The notes: generated by a model from the letters alone, not told the origin. Shown: positions 13,359 through 26,285, numbered from the stretch's first letter. The stretch is DNA of 64,000 nucleotides from Cunninghamella blakesleeana (GCA_017871115.1 JAFCIZ010000002.1:1137501-1201500), one strand, 5' to 3'. Translations and numbers: made by a program.

Positions 13359-14252
13359 TTATCGTTTTCTTTTTCTTTCAATATGAAAATGATTTTCTAC
13401 TTCAGAAGATTGAGGAATAGAGGTTGATGACGATGATGAAGATGATGCTGAATAATAATAATCCTGTATCCCACCTAATGGGGGCAAATTTCTTTGTTCA
13501 GTAGTATGAGCAGATAAACTATGAATAGAAGGCAATCGTACATCACGACTTGGTGAAGAAGAAGTAGAATTAGGAGGCGAAGTTCGATGTGGATTCATAT
13601 TACTATTATTATTATTATTTGCTGATGAGGAAGAAGAAGATGATGAAGTTGATGGGGGCGGAGGGGAAGTAGACATAATGCTTGTTGTAGAATGATTTAA
13701 ATGAAGATTAGGCTGAGGAGAGGGTGATACATATATGCGATGATAAGTCGACGATGATGAGGAAGAAGGTGGAGTAGTAATAGAAGTAGAAGGTGGTGGT
13801 GGTGAAGTAGTAGCAACAGTAGCTGTTGTTGTAGTAGTAGTAGTAGCAGTATTATTGGCCATAATGGGTTGAAGTGGAGGAGAGGACATAGATGAAGCGG
13901 ATGATGATGATGATGGATGATGATGATGATCTTTATTGTTATTTAAAAATTTATTAACAATAGTCGGATCTAAATCTCGCATAGCAAATTGGGATTGTAC
14001 AATTGTTTTCAACATATCTTCAATGGCTTTTAACCTTCCTTCGATGGCTTCTAAGGCCGCTTTGCTTGGCCCATTTCTTTTATCATCACTGTGAGACGTT
14101 GGATAAATGCATGTAGCCGAGGACTTGTTACAATTCGAACAAGGTGTTTCTCCATTACACTTTGTTTTTTTTCTTCTACATTCACTACAAGCACTGACTA
14201 TCTTTACACGTTTTTGTCTGGGTTCTGTTGGTTGTTGTTCATCGTTAGGCAT
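13359..14252 (-). CDS. Zn(2)Cys(6) binuclear cluster transcription factor
   Basis: Single exon, 297 residues. The zinc cluster is at residues 22-48 with spacing CX2CX6CX5CX2CX6C (CSECRRKKTKC then CSNCNKSSATC), preceded by basic residues. A short helix with heptads follows (ALEAIEGRLKAIEDMLKTIV, about residues 66-85), likely the linker and dimerisation coil. The rest is low complexity: S, P, T, N and H runs. No fungal-specific transcription-factor middle homology domain is visible, so this is a short member of the family. The target pathway cannot be inferred. A long CT-rich tract lies upstream on the coding strand. Confidence 0.9.
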   Translation of the reverse strand: MPNDEQQPTEPRQKRVKIVSACSECRRKKTKCNGETPCSNCNKSSATCIYPTSHSDDKRNGPSKAALEAIEGRLKAIEDMLKTIVQSQFAMRDLDPTIVNKFLNNNKDHHHHPSSSSSASSMSSPPLQPIMANNTATTTTTTTATVATTSPPPPSTSITTPPSSSSSSTYHRIYVSPSPQPNLHLNHSTTSIMSTSPPPPSTSSSSSSSSANNNNNSNMNPHRTSPPNSTSSSPSRDVRLPSIHSLSAHTTEQRNLPPLGGIQDYYYSASSSSSSSTSIPQSSEVENHFHIERKRKR

Positions 14253-15560
14253 TCTTCTTTTTTGAGATTTCGTTTTTTTTCTTTTTTCAAAAAAAAAAAA
14301 TAAAGATTTATAATGAATGAAGTAATATATTATAAAAAGAAAAAAGGATTGTAGGTAAATGAAGGTAAAAAAAAAAAAAGTTTTCTTTAAAATTTAAAAA
14401 AGAAAAGGTAAAAGGAAAGAAAAGGAATAGAAGAAGAATAGAAAAAGAATAGAAAAAGGGAGGATAAAAAGAAAGGGAGAATTATAAAAATAAGATAAAA
14501 ATAAAGAGTTAAATGATATAAAAAGGAAAGTTAAAAAGAGAGAAAAAGAGAGAGAAAGAAAGAATGAAGAAAAAAAAAACTATTCTTATAAAAAAGAAAT
14601 AGTATATGAATGAAATATTTAAAAAGAAGAGTAAAAAAAGAGAGAGAGAAAAAGACAAAGTCAAAAAAAAAAAATTACAAGTTTAAATTATTATTTTACG
14701 GAAACACCGGAATCATTTATTTTTTTTTTTTTTGAATGGTCAGGTTTAAATCCCGATATATATATTTTAAAATCATTATAGTAATGTATATTATATATAT
14801 ATATATTATGTATATATATATGCTGTATGTATAAGTAATATAGATTATCGATTATCTAATTAAACAACATATTAGTGATAAAGTATCATTTTTGGAATTT
14901 AAGTTTCTATGTAATTAAAATAAAAAAGATTTACGTTCCTTTATTTTTTTATAGTTTTCCGCCCCACATTTTATTTTTGGTAATAATAAAAAAAAAATAC
15001 TAGAAAAAAAGGAAAGTAGCTTTATATATAATGGGGTTTATGTAGCTAGTTCCAATTTGAATGATTATTCCGTGTTGATCTTGAGATACTTTTTTATTAT
15101 AATGATAGATATAATAATTATAATAATTATAATTATAATATCTCGGCGCCTTGGAAAAAAAAATCTATTTATATCAACTTTTTTTTTTATTATACACCTA
15201 CATAAAAAAAAAAAACTTATAAGGCCATATTACCATTATTACTACTACTACTACCATTAAAATGGAATACGGAACTTTTTTTTTTTTTTGATGTTGTACA
15301 TAATATAAAAATACATAATAAATAATACAACATAGATAACTTTATATAAAGGGAGTGAAGAGATATGAACATATCGGACTTTTTATTATTCTTTTTTCTA
15401 AAATTGATATTTAAACCATTTTTTCATTCCATCAACATTTATATGATCATACGTATATAAAAATTAGTCGATGACATTTTTTCTAATACGATGGTTATTT
15501 TCTATTTGTTTTTCCTTTCTTTCTTTTTTTCTCCTCAAAATATAAAATTAAGAAAAAAAA
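14253..15560. other. Divergent promoter region
   Basis: About 1.3 kb between the Zn-cluster gene (minus) and muskelin (plus). The left 430 bases (14260-14680) are strongly purine-rich on the plus strand, that is CT-rich on the coding strand of the Zn-cluster gene. The rest is AT-rich with TA repeats near 14790-14825, AT palindromic repeats near 15110-15140 and T-runs. No gene seen. Confidence 0.5.
14256..14680 (-). promoter_or_regulatory. Long CT-rich tract upstream of Zn-cluster gene
   Basis: On the coding strand this is an almost continuous TTTC/CTTT-rich sequence directly before the start codon. It is the longest of the CT-rich tracts in this window; a promoter or leader role is inference. 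Confidence 0.4.
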
Positions 15561-16400
15561 ATGTATGATCCAAAAGAAACAAATGATATAACACCTTTTA
15601 ATGAAATCAAACCAATAATAGAATCTAATCGAAATAAAAATCGTCATCATCACCATCATCATGATCATCAACAACAACAAAAAAATAATGATAATTGCCC
15701 TTTTTCTTTACAAAAAAAAAATTTAAATCCACCTTTAATTGAAAATATACCTCAAAAAGTATTATCATACTCTATTCATGATTATTCTTCTTATTCTGCC
15801 GCTTACCATCCAAAACATATACTTGAAAATAAACCTTTAGATCAAGCTTCAAGGTGGTCTTCTGCTATTCACGACCAAAATCAATTTATTACTATTACGT
15901 TTCCTTCCCCTGTAGTTGCAAGTAAAGTAAATAAAATATAATGGATTGATTATTATTATTCAATAAAATAAAATATAAAAACGAGCTTATTCTAATTATT
16001 ATTATTATTATTATTATTAGAATCCATTACTTTGGGTAAATTTCATAGAGGTAAATAATAATAATAAAAAGAAAGGAATAGTATTAAGTGATGTGTTATA
16101 ATTTATTATTATTATTATTATTATTTATTAGCCCATGCATGTAACCTGAAAGAATTTAAAATTTATGGTGGATATAGTAAAGATAATATGCTAGAACTTT
16201 TAAACTCAGGTATTTAAAATATATAAATATATATATATATATACATATATATATTATGCTTCTCTTTTTGTCTAAACTTTTTTTTCAATTTTTTAAATCG
16301 TAATACCTAGGCCTACGAAATGATAATGAACCTGAAAACTTTGATCTTCGTATACATCGTCAACGAATGGTATATAAAAGAGAATTAATATCCAACTTTA

Positions 16401-16432
<32 letters not shown>

Positions 16433-19038
16433 AGAATACATTTATACATTAATAAATATACTTGTTTATATATAATAGATATTTCCTATTCGATACTTAA
16501 AGATTGTACCTATAGCAACTTTTGGTGCCAACTTCAATTATAGTATATGGTTTATGGAAGTCTATGGTATTGATGATAGTTCTGTAATTGATAACTTAGT
16601 AACACAATATCAAAACGTAAGTATTATTATTTTTTTATAAAAAAAAAAAGAAATAGGACAAACACAAGGACAATAGTTACGAATAGTAAATGCTACACCT
16701 CTTTTATTTATATATATTTAAATAACTATGTAATAGTATCAAGAGATTCAAACTACACGACTATGCCTTAAACATTTTCGGCAACGTAATATGATGAATG
16801 TCTTTAACATGATAAAAGAAGGGACAGGAATAGAAATAGAGCATCCATTAATCACAGCACTACATACAGAATTGGTGATCAAAGGGGATTTTGAAAAGAC
16901 AGAACATATTTTGGAACAATTATACCAACAAAGAATTTTTGAAGATTATTCAAAGAACTCATCATACAAGGCCAATTGGCGTAGATTATGGGCGACCAAT
17001 CTAGATGGGGATTCACCAAGTCCTAGAGGTGGGCATCAAATGTGTTTAGATCAAGAAGGTAGAAGGATTTATTTACTTGGTGGTTGGGATGGATATCAAG
17101 ATTTGTCTGATTTTTGGTGTTATGATATTCAAAAAGAACAATGGAAATTATTAAGTAATGATACGCTCAAGTAAGTTTTTTTTTTTGTTTATTTCGTTTT
17201 ATTTATTTATTCATTTTAATAGTAACAATAATAATGATAATAATAGTAAAAAAAAAATTATATAAATGACTATTAAACAAACATATACATATATATATAT
17301 ATTATTTTATTTTATTTTTAATATTTAGAAATGGAGGCCCAAGCCCTAGATCATGTCATAAAATTGGTTTTGATTCAAAAAGTCGATCTATTTTTGTACT
17401 AGGAAAATATGTAGAATGTCACTCTGTCCCAGAAAGTCATTTAGAGCCTGATTTTTATAGATATTATTGTAATGAGGATAGATGGGAAAAAATTAGTCAT
17501 AATACAGTGGTAAAGTGATTATATACTATTATTTTTTTATTTTAAAAAGAAAAAATAATGATAATAAATACTAATAAAATATACTCTATTATATATATAT
17601 CTTATTTATCATTAAAAAACAATAGCAAGAAGGTGGGCCTGGACTTATTTTCGACCATCAAATGTGTATAGATACTGAAAACGATATGATATATATATTT
17701 GGTGGAAGATGTGTAAGCTATGACATTTCAAGGCACGTATACAGCGGTCTTTATGCTTACCATATACCTAGCAACACGTGGAAACTTTTAAGTATAGATA
17801 ATGGTGGAAATGGTCCGAAACCATATGATATATTTAGTGACCCTTCTTCTTCTTTGTCCTCTTGTGGTGGCAATCGTAGTAGATTAAAATCCATGAAATC
17901 AAGGGTCGGACATTCCATGTTATTGGATCCTTCATCAAAACAACTTTATATCTTTGCTGGCCAAAGATCAAAGGATTATATGTCTGATTTTTTTACATAT
18001 TCCCTTGATAATCAACAAGTAAAAGAAATTAGTCAAGACTATTCTAAAGAAAATGGGCCTGAAGTAGGCTATACACAACGGGCGACAATGGATTCAGAAT
18101 TGAAAGAGATCTATGTTTTATCGGGTTATTTAAAAAACCAAGGAAGCGATGTGATAAAAAATGGATTATGGGTATATTCAATAGATCAGAACCAATGGAA
18201 AAATGTATACCAAAATGAAAATCGGGACCCTGACTACTGGAAGGCTATGAAACATATTGAACCTTGTCCACGTTTTGCTCATCAAATGATTTATGATCCT
18301 CTTTCTAAATTACATTTTATCTTTGGTGGAAACCCTGGTGATCACGAATGTTCAAGTACTCGATTAAATGATTTTTGGCAACTTAAATTAACAAGGTGTG
18401 TGTGAATATATATATATCAGAGGATATTTTTTAAAAAAAAAATCCAATTACTTATATAGTTACTTTTCTTTTTTAAAAAATAGACCTAATCCAGAAGATA
18501 TTTTACGCCGATCTATATATATGGTGCGATTACAACGATTAAGAGAAAAATGTATCAGCATATCATCTACAAACAGTACTAAGGACGATACAAACTATGA
18601 TCATAAATTAAATGCATTAGACTATTTAAGAACTTATTTAACACCATTAGTAAATCATGATAATCAAGAGGAACTTGTTGAATTTAGAAAATTATGTACT
18701 GAACTATGTTTATCATCGGAAAATAATTTCCTTTCATCATCAAATGAAAACAATCATCAAGGTAATAATAGTAACAATAATAATGATAATATTATTATTA
18801 TTATTATTATTAATAAGCATGATGTTTAGAAATATTAAGAAAATATATATGTATATATATAAAATTACTGATTTTTTTTTTTTTCTGTTTAATTTTTTTA
18901 AAAAAAAATATATCCTATGAAATGAAAAAAGATTTATTTAACCAACGAAAACAAGTTTTTGATGCACTATTAGAATATATACCATCAGAAATGAAAGAAC
19001 CCGTTGAGCAATTATTGGATGTCATTAAACTAACATAA
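15561..19038 (+). CDS. MKLN1: Muskelin (discoidin-like, LisH/CTLH, kelch repeats)
   Basis: Ten exons: 15561-15921, 16021-16050, 16132-16209, 16311-16369, 16479-16616, 16737-17170, 17329-17509, 17626-18395, 18484-18761, 18932-19038, giving 811 residues. An N/H/Q-rich start is followed by the muskelin discoidin-like domain (YSIHDYSSYSAAYHP, DQASRWSS, FNYSIWFMEVYGIDD; about 60-215), a LisH/CTLH region (about 225-290, HPLITALHTELVIKGDFEK) and kelch repeats (about 300-720: GGHQM, YLLGGWDG, SCHKIGFD, FDHQMC, VGHSML, PRFAHQM, FGGNPGD). The conserved C-terminus (FNQRKQVFDALLEY) is in the last exon. In animals muskelin is the substrate-receptor-like subunit of the CTLH/GID E3 ligase. Exon 2 is only 30 nt. 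The exon 10 acceptor is inferred from phase and homology. Confidence 0.93.
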
Positions 19039-19232
19039 ATTTAAAAATAAACAATATAAACTTTTTCTATAAAAACAAATATAACTTTATTATATATTCC
19101 TTTTTATTTGGTAGTTTTTTTATAATTTTTTTTAATAATATTTATATATCATTTTTTTTATATCATTTCATTTTACTTTTTTTTCTTTTTTTTTTTTTCT
19201 TTTAATTTATTAATGATAATTCAATAAAAATA

Positions 19233-19994
19233 ATGGTAGACCTGGAAACGAAAGATACATTAATATATATTCATGCAGCTTTAATGGCATATGTATGGTT
19301 AATAGCTGTTCCATTAGCGATTGGACTCGCTGTTTATGGAAGGCAGTATCAAACTAAGTCATGGGGGCATCAACATATGGCTATTATGATGTTTGGTGTA
19401 TTAATACCATTAACCGTAGCAGCAATCTGTGCTTTTGTAGCTAGCGGTACAATTAAAGCAAGACCTCATTCGGTACATATATAAATGGTTTTTTTTTTAA
19501 GAAAAAAAAAAAAGAGATATCGATTTTCTAACAATTCTATATTTTTCTATTATTATTATTATTACTATTATTACTATTATTAGTTATTGGGTACAATTGT
19601 TGTTTTTTCAGCATGGTTACAAATCATCCTTGGTATTGTCAACCATATACTTTTTAGAATACGCCGTAAAAGAAATACTTTACCAAGTTCTAAACCATGG
19701 CATAATCATTTACATATATGGTTTGGAAGAATTATTTTTGTCCTTGCCATTATTACTATTCCATTGGGTATAAGAATCAAGCGACCCCCTTTAGGTGTTT
19801 ATATTGCATTTGCCGTCTGGGTATCACTGTTAACAATTACTTTCTTAACTTTAATATTTAATAACTACCGTTTAAAGAATGTAAATCATACTCCGTCGTC
19901 TTTCACTTCAACCTCCTCCAATCCGGAATTGGAATCTGAAAATTTACCAAAAAGTAACCAAACAATTGAAGTTCAACACGTTGATGAAAAATAA
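19233..19994 (+). CDS. Cytochrome b561-domain membrane protein (copy 1)
   Basis: Two exons, 19233-19472 and 19584-19994, giving 216 residues. About five hydrophobic helices carry the His pattern of the b561 superfamily: HAALMAYVW in helix 1, GHQHMAIMM at helix 2, and KPWHNHLHIWFGR before helix 4. It is expected to bind two haems and move electrons across a membrane. No DOMON domain precedes it, and the C-terminal tail is hydrophilic (S/T/N/E-rich). The GT donor after CATTCG and the acceptor after an ATT microsatellite join in phase 0. The donor or acceptor of electrons is unknown. Confidence 0.85.
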
Positions 19995-20251
19995 TAAAAA
20001 TAGAATTTTTTTACCCTTTTAATTTTTTTTTCCCTCTCTCTTTCTCTCTTTTTATTTTCCCTTTTTTTTTTTTCCCTTCTTAATTTTTTATTACCTAAAA
20101 TATATAATAAATAAACTATAATAATATATATCTTTTACTTTCATTCCTTTTTACTTTCTTTATTTTTTATAATATTATTATTTTTTTTAATTTATATCAA
20201 TAATAATAATAATAAATAGCCTTTTATAAATCTAATCTAATCTACATTATT
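19995..20251. other. Short spacer with CT-rich tract
   Basis: The 3' flank of the b561 gene and the promoter of the next gene. Pyrimidine-rich runs lie at 20028-20085, followed by ATT/AAT repeats. No gene. Confidence 0.5.
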
Positions 20252-21665
20252 ATGGGTATTACAGCAACAACTAGTATACAAGAACAAGATCCCCTAAGTA
20301 CTTTACATCAACGACGCCGAACTTCTTTACAAGTTATAGCTACAACCGATACGCTTACTTTATCTTCATCCCCTTCTCCCCCTACATCTAATACTACAGC
20401 CACTACAAAAGAAATAACTTCATCTTTTCATTCATTAACCACTATACGATTAAATCATATTCTTTCTAGTACTAGCCATATATTATGTATCCTTGCTTTA
20501 TATACAATTCATTTCATTTATATCATATATATTGCACAAAAAACGTTAAGGAGAAATATAATCCATCGGTATCATCAATTCGTTTTAAAATACCATGATC
20601 ATCGACCCATACCATCATTACTATTAACATCATCCTCAGTAGAAGAAGTAGAAGAAGAGAATAAAATGAAAGAGCAGGTTAAATTATTAAATCTAATTCA
20701 TCAAGACAAATCAAAATTATCCAAAATACCAAATCATTTAGCTATTACTATATCGGATGAAATGGTTTTTGAAAGAACACAAGAAGATTGGGATCGGATT
20801 ATTCATGATATATGTCAAACCTCTTGTTGGGCTTTTGAAATGGGAATGAAAGAATTATCTATTTTCGATGCTTCTGGAATTTTAAAAAATATGGCTGTAG
20901 ATATTTATAAACAGCAATCTATTACTTTACATAACTGGTGCCAAAATAAGAAGAAGAATAATAATACAGAGAATGATGATGATGAACATAAAATAGGTAA
21001 AAATAAAAATTAAAAATATAAAGAATTAAAAAAAAAAAAAATGCGACACAAAAAAGCTTTCAAAAAATTATAATATATTAGTCAATTCATTTACATAATA
21101 ACATGTGATCTTTTTTTTTTTTATAGAATTTAAATTTTCTATATTATCGATGGATGATGTACAATCAGAAATAACTCAAGTATCCCAAAAAGTGTATAAA
21201 CATATTACAAGCAATAAAATGACAATAGATACTATTAATGTTCAATTGGTAGATGAATTCATGCAAGGTAGGATATAAATATATTAAATAAGTAGAAAAG
21301 AAAAGAAAAAAATAAAATAAAAAAAAATAAACAATGCCATATATATAACCTTAATCTTATTTTGTATCTTTTATTTTGACTTTTTAGAAACCATGTCAGA
21401 TCCTGAACTTATGATTATTTATGATGGTTTACCTCATAACTATGTATCTATCTGTGGTTATTTCCCTTGGCATATTCGATTAACGGAATTTTTGTATGTA
21501 TTTATATATAATATATACGTTTATATATTTATTCAGTTTTCTAATCCATTTATTTTTCAACTTTCTATTTTTAGAAATGTTACATCATATCATCAATTAA
21601 ATTACACATTATTTTCATCATGTCTTTATCGTTTTTCAAAAGTAGAACAAAGATTTGGTCATTAA
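20252..21665 (+). CDS. NUS1: Dehydrodolichyl diphosphate synthase complex subunit Nus1 (NgBR)
   Basis: Four exons: 20252-20996, 21127-21267, 21388-21493, 21575-21665, giving 360 residues. After an S/T-rich N-terminus there is a membrane segment (ILCILALYTIHFIYIIYIA, about residues 76-97). The cis-prenyltransferase-like domain follows: PNHLAITISDE, TSCWAFEMGMKELSIFDASG, DPELMIIYDG, YFPWHIRLTEF and the C-terminal VEQRFGH. The terminal R-x-G is the Nus1/NgBR motif that completes the active site of its partner (Rer2/DHDDS) in the ER for dolichol synthesis. An N/K/D-rich insert sits at the end of exon 1. Splice phases 1, 1 and 2 all join. Confidence 0.92.
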
Positions 21666-21851
21666 AAATATAATCATTTATCAGTATATACATACATACA
21701 TATATATAATCATCAATTAAAAATAAAACATTGAAAATCATTATATAAAAAAAAAAAAAAAAAAATTAACCAATATGGGAGGAAAGAGGAAGGAGGGTCA
21801 TTACTTTATTTATTTATTACAGATAATACATTTATATATATATATAAAGAA

Positions 21852-23135
21852 TTATACACCAATAAAAGCACTACCTACTTGCATTCCTTTTTTCATACAA
21901 TAATAATACCATCTTGACCTTCTACTTTTTATATTTTGGAACGAATCAAGAAAGGCCTTATATTCTTCATTAGATAAAGCCAAGACTTGGTGTTGAACAG
22001 TATCCAATAAAAGGTCCACATGATCACCGACGACACCATCCAACCCCCAAACAACACTTGAACGCATTTGCTCTACATCATTAATTGTCCATGTTAATAC
22101 CTTTTTTTTCAATTCATGTACTTGTTGAATAAATTGTTGACCTTCAGTGTCCACATAAGCAGCAAAGGGTAAAGAAAAATAATCAACATGATGAAGGAAG
22201 TGTTTCCTTGCTCCTGGAAGTGATATACCAATAAAACAAACTTGATAATGATCTTTAAATAGGTCTCTAGTCTTTTTTAAATAATCAGGGTTCCATATAC
22301 CAATAATCAATTGGCGGCGTAATACTTGAACATGGTCTTTATATTCTTCTTCTATTAATGCATATAAATGATCAAGAATTTCAATATCGTTATCAAACTA
22401 TGTATATATTAAAATAAGGTGGAAATGAAAAGATAACACAAAATTGATAAATATAAATATATAAATAAATAAACATTATACAATACAATATGATATGATG
22501 ATTATATATACCTTTATATCGACAATCATGGTTAAGTCTTGTTTTGAAGCTGTATCAGGTCTAATTAATAAATCAAGTACATCTCTAAATCTAGGTATAG
22601 GTTGGGGTTGTTCTGTTTTGGTAGTTAATCCATCAATATAACCAACCCAAGGATGATCACTCACTGGCCCATGTCCAGTCGTTGTTCTTTGTAATGTTAA
22701 ATCATGCATCATCACTATTTCTTTATCTTTACTTAATCGAATGTCTATTATAATATACATTATTAATACATACATATACTTACATATATATATTCCTACT
22801 TGTAGTATTTATATAATCATTTTATCTTTTTTATTTCATCATCTTTTTAATATATACCTCCTTCCAGGGCATCGGTATTGGCTTTCAAAGCTTCTTCAAA
22901 GGATATAAGGGTATTTTCAGGATATTTTCCAGAATAACCACGATGAGAAAATACTTTGGGTAATTCTATTTATATTGTCAATTGAATATAATAAAATAAA
23001 ATAGAAAGAGGCTGTCAAAAAAAGGAAAAAAAAAAAAAGGACAATAGAATAGTTTTTGATATTTTTTTAAATATAAAGTTAATCTTGAAATAAAAATAAT
23101 AAAGTACTTCGGTATACTTCTTGTTCAATCGTCAT
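21852..23135 (-). CDS. Glycerophosphodiester phosphodiesterase, Pgc1-like
   Basis: Four exons: 23108-23135, 22858-22965, 22512-22744, 21852-22397, giving 304 residues. The GDPD core has HRGYSGKYPENT (catalytic HR and E-N-T), ALEGDIRLSKDKEIVMMHD (metal-binding E/D and the second catalytic His) and TMIVDIK. The C-terminal half (IIGIWNP, FIGISLPGARK, VLTWTINDVEQM, GLDGVVGD) follows the yeast Pgc1 pattern, a phosphatidylglycerol-specific phospholipase C. A mildly hydrophobic C-terminus (MQVGSAFIGV) may be a membrane contact. Exon 1 is 28 nt and inferred from phase, so the start is less certain than the rest. Confidence 0.87.
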
Positions 23136-24748
23136 TTAAGATTTATATATATAATTAATAAGGATATCAATAAAAAAAAAAAGATATAGATAAATAAAAG
23201 ATAAAAAGGGAAAAAAAAGAATTTTTTTTTAAATCCAATTTAAAAAAATAAAAATTAAGCTAAAATATGTAAAATGAGAAACTCCGATTTTTTATAGGAA
23301 AAATGGAAATTGCGGAACCGAAACTCTAAACAGCATCACTTGAACGAAAAACTGATACCCTCAAGATAAAAAAGCAATGGCCATTTGAAAATCATGTAAT
23401 AAAATCATGATTAATCCTTCCTTTCTGAGTAATGGCTGTGAATTAAAAAAAAAATTCAGACAACATGTATATATATGTATGTATATTTTAAGTACACCTT
23501 TATCAATCACTATTTAAAATAAAAATTGGATCGAGACTGACCTCATAGTACATCGCCTTGAAAAGGGTCCTTCCCTCTTAGTGGTGGTGATCAGTGCAAA
23601 CCATTCTGGGTTAGAAAATACGCATTTTTTTATTGTTCAAAATTTTCTTTTTTTTTTAAATTTCATAATAAATAAAATAAAATCATAATGATATGTGACT
23701 ATTTGAAGTATTGAGTATTCTATAGCATTTATAAAATTTCCAATCCTTCATATTTTATTTTCTTTCGTTTTTAATATCTATTTTAAATATATTATGTATC
23801 TTGATCTTTATTTTTAAAAAACTTTTTATGTTTTATTATTCATTTATATTATTATTAAAAAATTAAGTTTATTACTTTTAAAAAATTAAAATAGTAGCCC
23901 ACTTTCAAAAAGATGAGTAAGCTTGTATTTTTTTTAAAAAAAATGGACGCTTAAAATACTACCTTCTCTGCACAATTCTTTTATACATATACTACTTATA
24001 TTAATAGTAATGAAGACATGTAAATAAACAAATAACATTATCATTAAAACATAAAAGTATTAAAATATACATTTATTCTCTCTAGCTTAAATTATAATGG
24101 TTATTTATTTTATTTTTATTTTTATATTATGGAAAAAATAAATATAAAAATCTTTTAATAAATATCAGAATTAATACTAACGATACCAGCACCCAATAAT
24201 CTTTTATTTTTCATTAACATTTAAATATATAATTTTATTAGAATTTGGTGCAGATGATAAGTATATGAATGAAATAGTTTATCGCTTTTATCATTTATAT
24301 TATTATTTTTTGGTATCACTAGTTGATTTTCATTCTTTTGTTATAATTTTTTACTGCCAGCCATAATAATAAATTTACGTCAAAATCTTGAACATAACCT
24401 GAAATACCACAATTGGTATTCTTTCTTCTCCATATACTATAAACCATAACCCGGTATAAAGCATTATGTCTTGTATATAAGTGAATTGCAAGTATTTTTT
24501 TTTTATTACAATCTTTCCATACCTTTCAATTAAATAAACCCTAATGGTGGTATGGTGGTAATAAGGGATTGTCCAATTTAGGAACTGTTATGAATTTTCC
24601 AAACTAGGTTGATTATTATTTTTTATAGTCTCCGCTTTTTTACTTTATTTTTGCATAGATGTAATTTTTTTTTTCCCTTTCTCTTTTTTTTTTCACAAAA
24701 AATAATAAAACAAACTAAATTTATAATATTTATTAAACAAATAAGAAT
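23136..24748. other. Intergenic region with an isolated GC-richer patch
   Basis: 1.6 kb of AT-rich DNA between divergent genes. The segment 23526-23612 is clearly less AT-rich than its surroundings. Near the right end a CT-rich tract (24667-24692) precedes the myosin light chain gene. No gene recognised. Confidence 0.5.
23526..23612. other. Isolated GC-richer segment, possible ncRNA or gene relic
   Basis: About 87 bases of balanced composition stand alone in roughly 80% AT sequence. The minus strand is open over most of it (an EWFALITTTKREGPF-like reading) and the plus strand is partly open too. I could not match it to snRNA, snoRNA, 5S or tRNA patterns. It could be a small RNA gene or a leftover of a coding element. 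Confidence 0.3.
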
Positions 24749-25525
24749 ATGTCTCAAGTACGAATAAAAAATGATATATCCACTTATCATAACAATATCT
24801 TTTTTAATTATTTATTTATTAATCAATCTATTTATTTTCTCTTTTTTATTTCCCATGTTTAATATTAGATTGCCCGTAAAAGTAAACAACGAACACCAAG
24901 ACAAAACTCTAATGTCTTTTCAGTGTTGGATAAAAACCAAATAACTGAATTTAAAGAAGTATTTAAAATGATGGATAATGATGAAGACGAAAAAATAAAT
25001 GCTAAAGATCTCCAAAAAACCTTTGAACTTATTGGTAAATAAAATATTAATTTACTCTTAAGAAAAAATATTAAAAACCATTCTTTTTTCTATTACTGTT
25101 ATTATTAAAATAGGACAACCACATACTGAAGAATTAATAGAAAAAATGCTTAGTGAAGCACCTGGCCCTATTAACTTTACTGTATTTTTAACTATGATGG
25201 CAGAGAAATTAACAGGTACAGACCCAGAACAAGAAATATTAAGTGCTTTTGCCGCCTTTGATAATGATGGAAGTGGTACAATTGACACAGATTATTTAAG
25301 AGAATGCATGACTACGATGGGGGACCGTTTTACTGATGAAGAGGTATTAAAAATCAACAAAAGACAATCTGATATGTATATATATATATATATAGGATCA
25401 TTTATTTATCGTTATTATTTTTATTTAAAAAAAAGGTGGATATTATGTTTAAGGATCCCGTAGTAGATGATCAAGGAAGGTTTAACTATCGTGAATTTGT
25501 GCGTGTGTTAAAACAAGGAGAATGA
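24749..25525 (+). CDS. Myosin II regulatory light chain
   Basis: Four exons: 24749-24757, 24869-25034, 25114-25343, 25436-25525, giving 164 residues. The start is a 9-nt exon coding MSQ, then a basic N-terminus ([19 protein letters not shown]) that resembles the region carrying the phosphorylated Ser/Thr in regulatory light chains. Four EF-hand units follow: [57 protein letters not shown], and [28 protein letters not shown] and [12 protein letters not shown] are signature sequences of the family. It would bind the IQ motif of conventional myosin in the cytokinetic ring. The last intron contains a TA microsatellite. Confidence 0.93.
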
Positions 25526-26285
25526 GTATGAATTGTTTAATATCCATTGAATATTCCCATTATTATATTTTTATTTTACTTTTATATCTGTATATATAAC
25601 TAATCCTTTCACCCTTTTATTACTATTCTTATTAACATACGTATAATAAACGACAAAATATTCTATTAAAATTTTATTGTTATATATCCATTTTTTGATA
25701 ATACTTTTATATATTAATTCAGTATATATTTATTAGTTGAATGAAAAAGAAATAAAATAGAAAGTACTTTGCTTAATCAAAAAATTTTAATGTCAACAGC
25801 AATGCTACCAATGACATATTTGCTCTTATTATCATTATTTCTCTCTCAATACTAAATATTTTTTATTTTACTTGTCCACTTTATAAAACTTTATTTATTT
25901 GGTATCTTTCCTCTACTTTTAATGAAGAGTGCCGTTTTTATTTTATACTATTTCTTTATTTTATTTTATTTTATCAACCTATGCTGTTATATTTGCTTAT
26001 AAAACAAGTACTAGTATTCAATACTGCCAGTAGTGTTGCCTTCTTATTCCTTTTGAGCTGTGATTTTATGATACTGGTGTTTTCACTCCAAGTTATTATA
26101 CTATTTCTCCTTATTCTTATGATTGTGCCTTATTTTATTCTATATTTTTTATACTTATTCACTTGAATGTTTTTTAATCAATTAATTTAAATTGCTTTGA
26201 AGTTTATACTATCTCTTTATTTTATTTTGCGGTTATTAAAAGCTTTAATCTTATAATTTTATCATACTTTTAATTTTGACATAAG
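25526..26285. other. Spacer at left edge of accessory island
   Basis: AT-rich, no supported gene. A 61-codon frame at 25981-26166 is hydrophobic noise. Confidence 0.45.

Noticed and set aside
25981..26166. 61-codon hydrophobic frame
   Set aside because: Composition equals that of surrounding AT-rich spacer; no conserved pattern or splice continuation.
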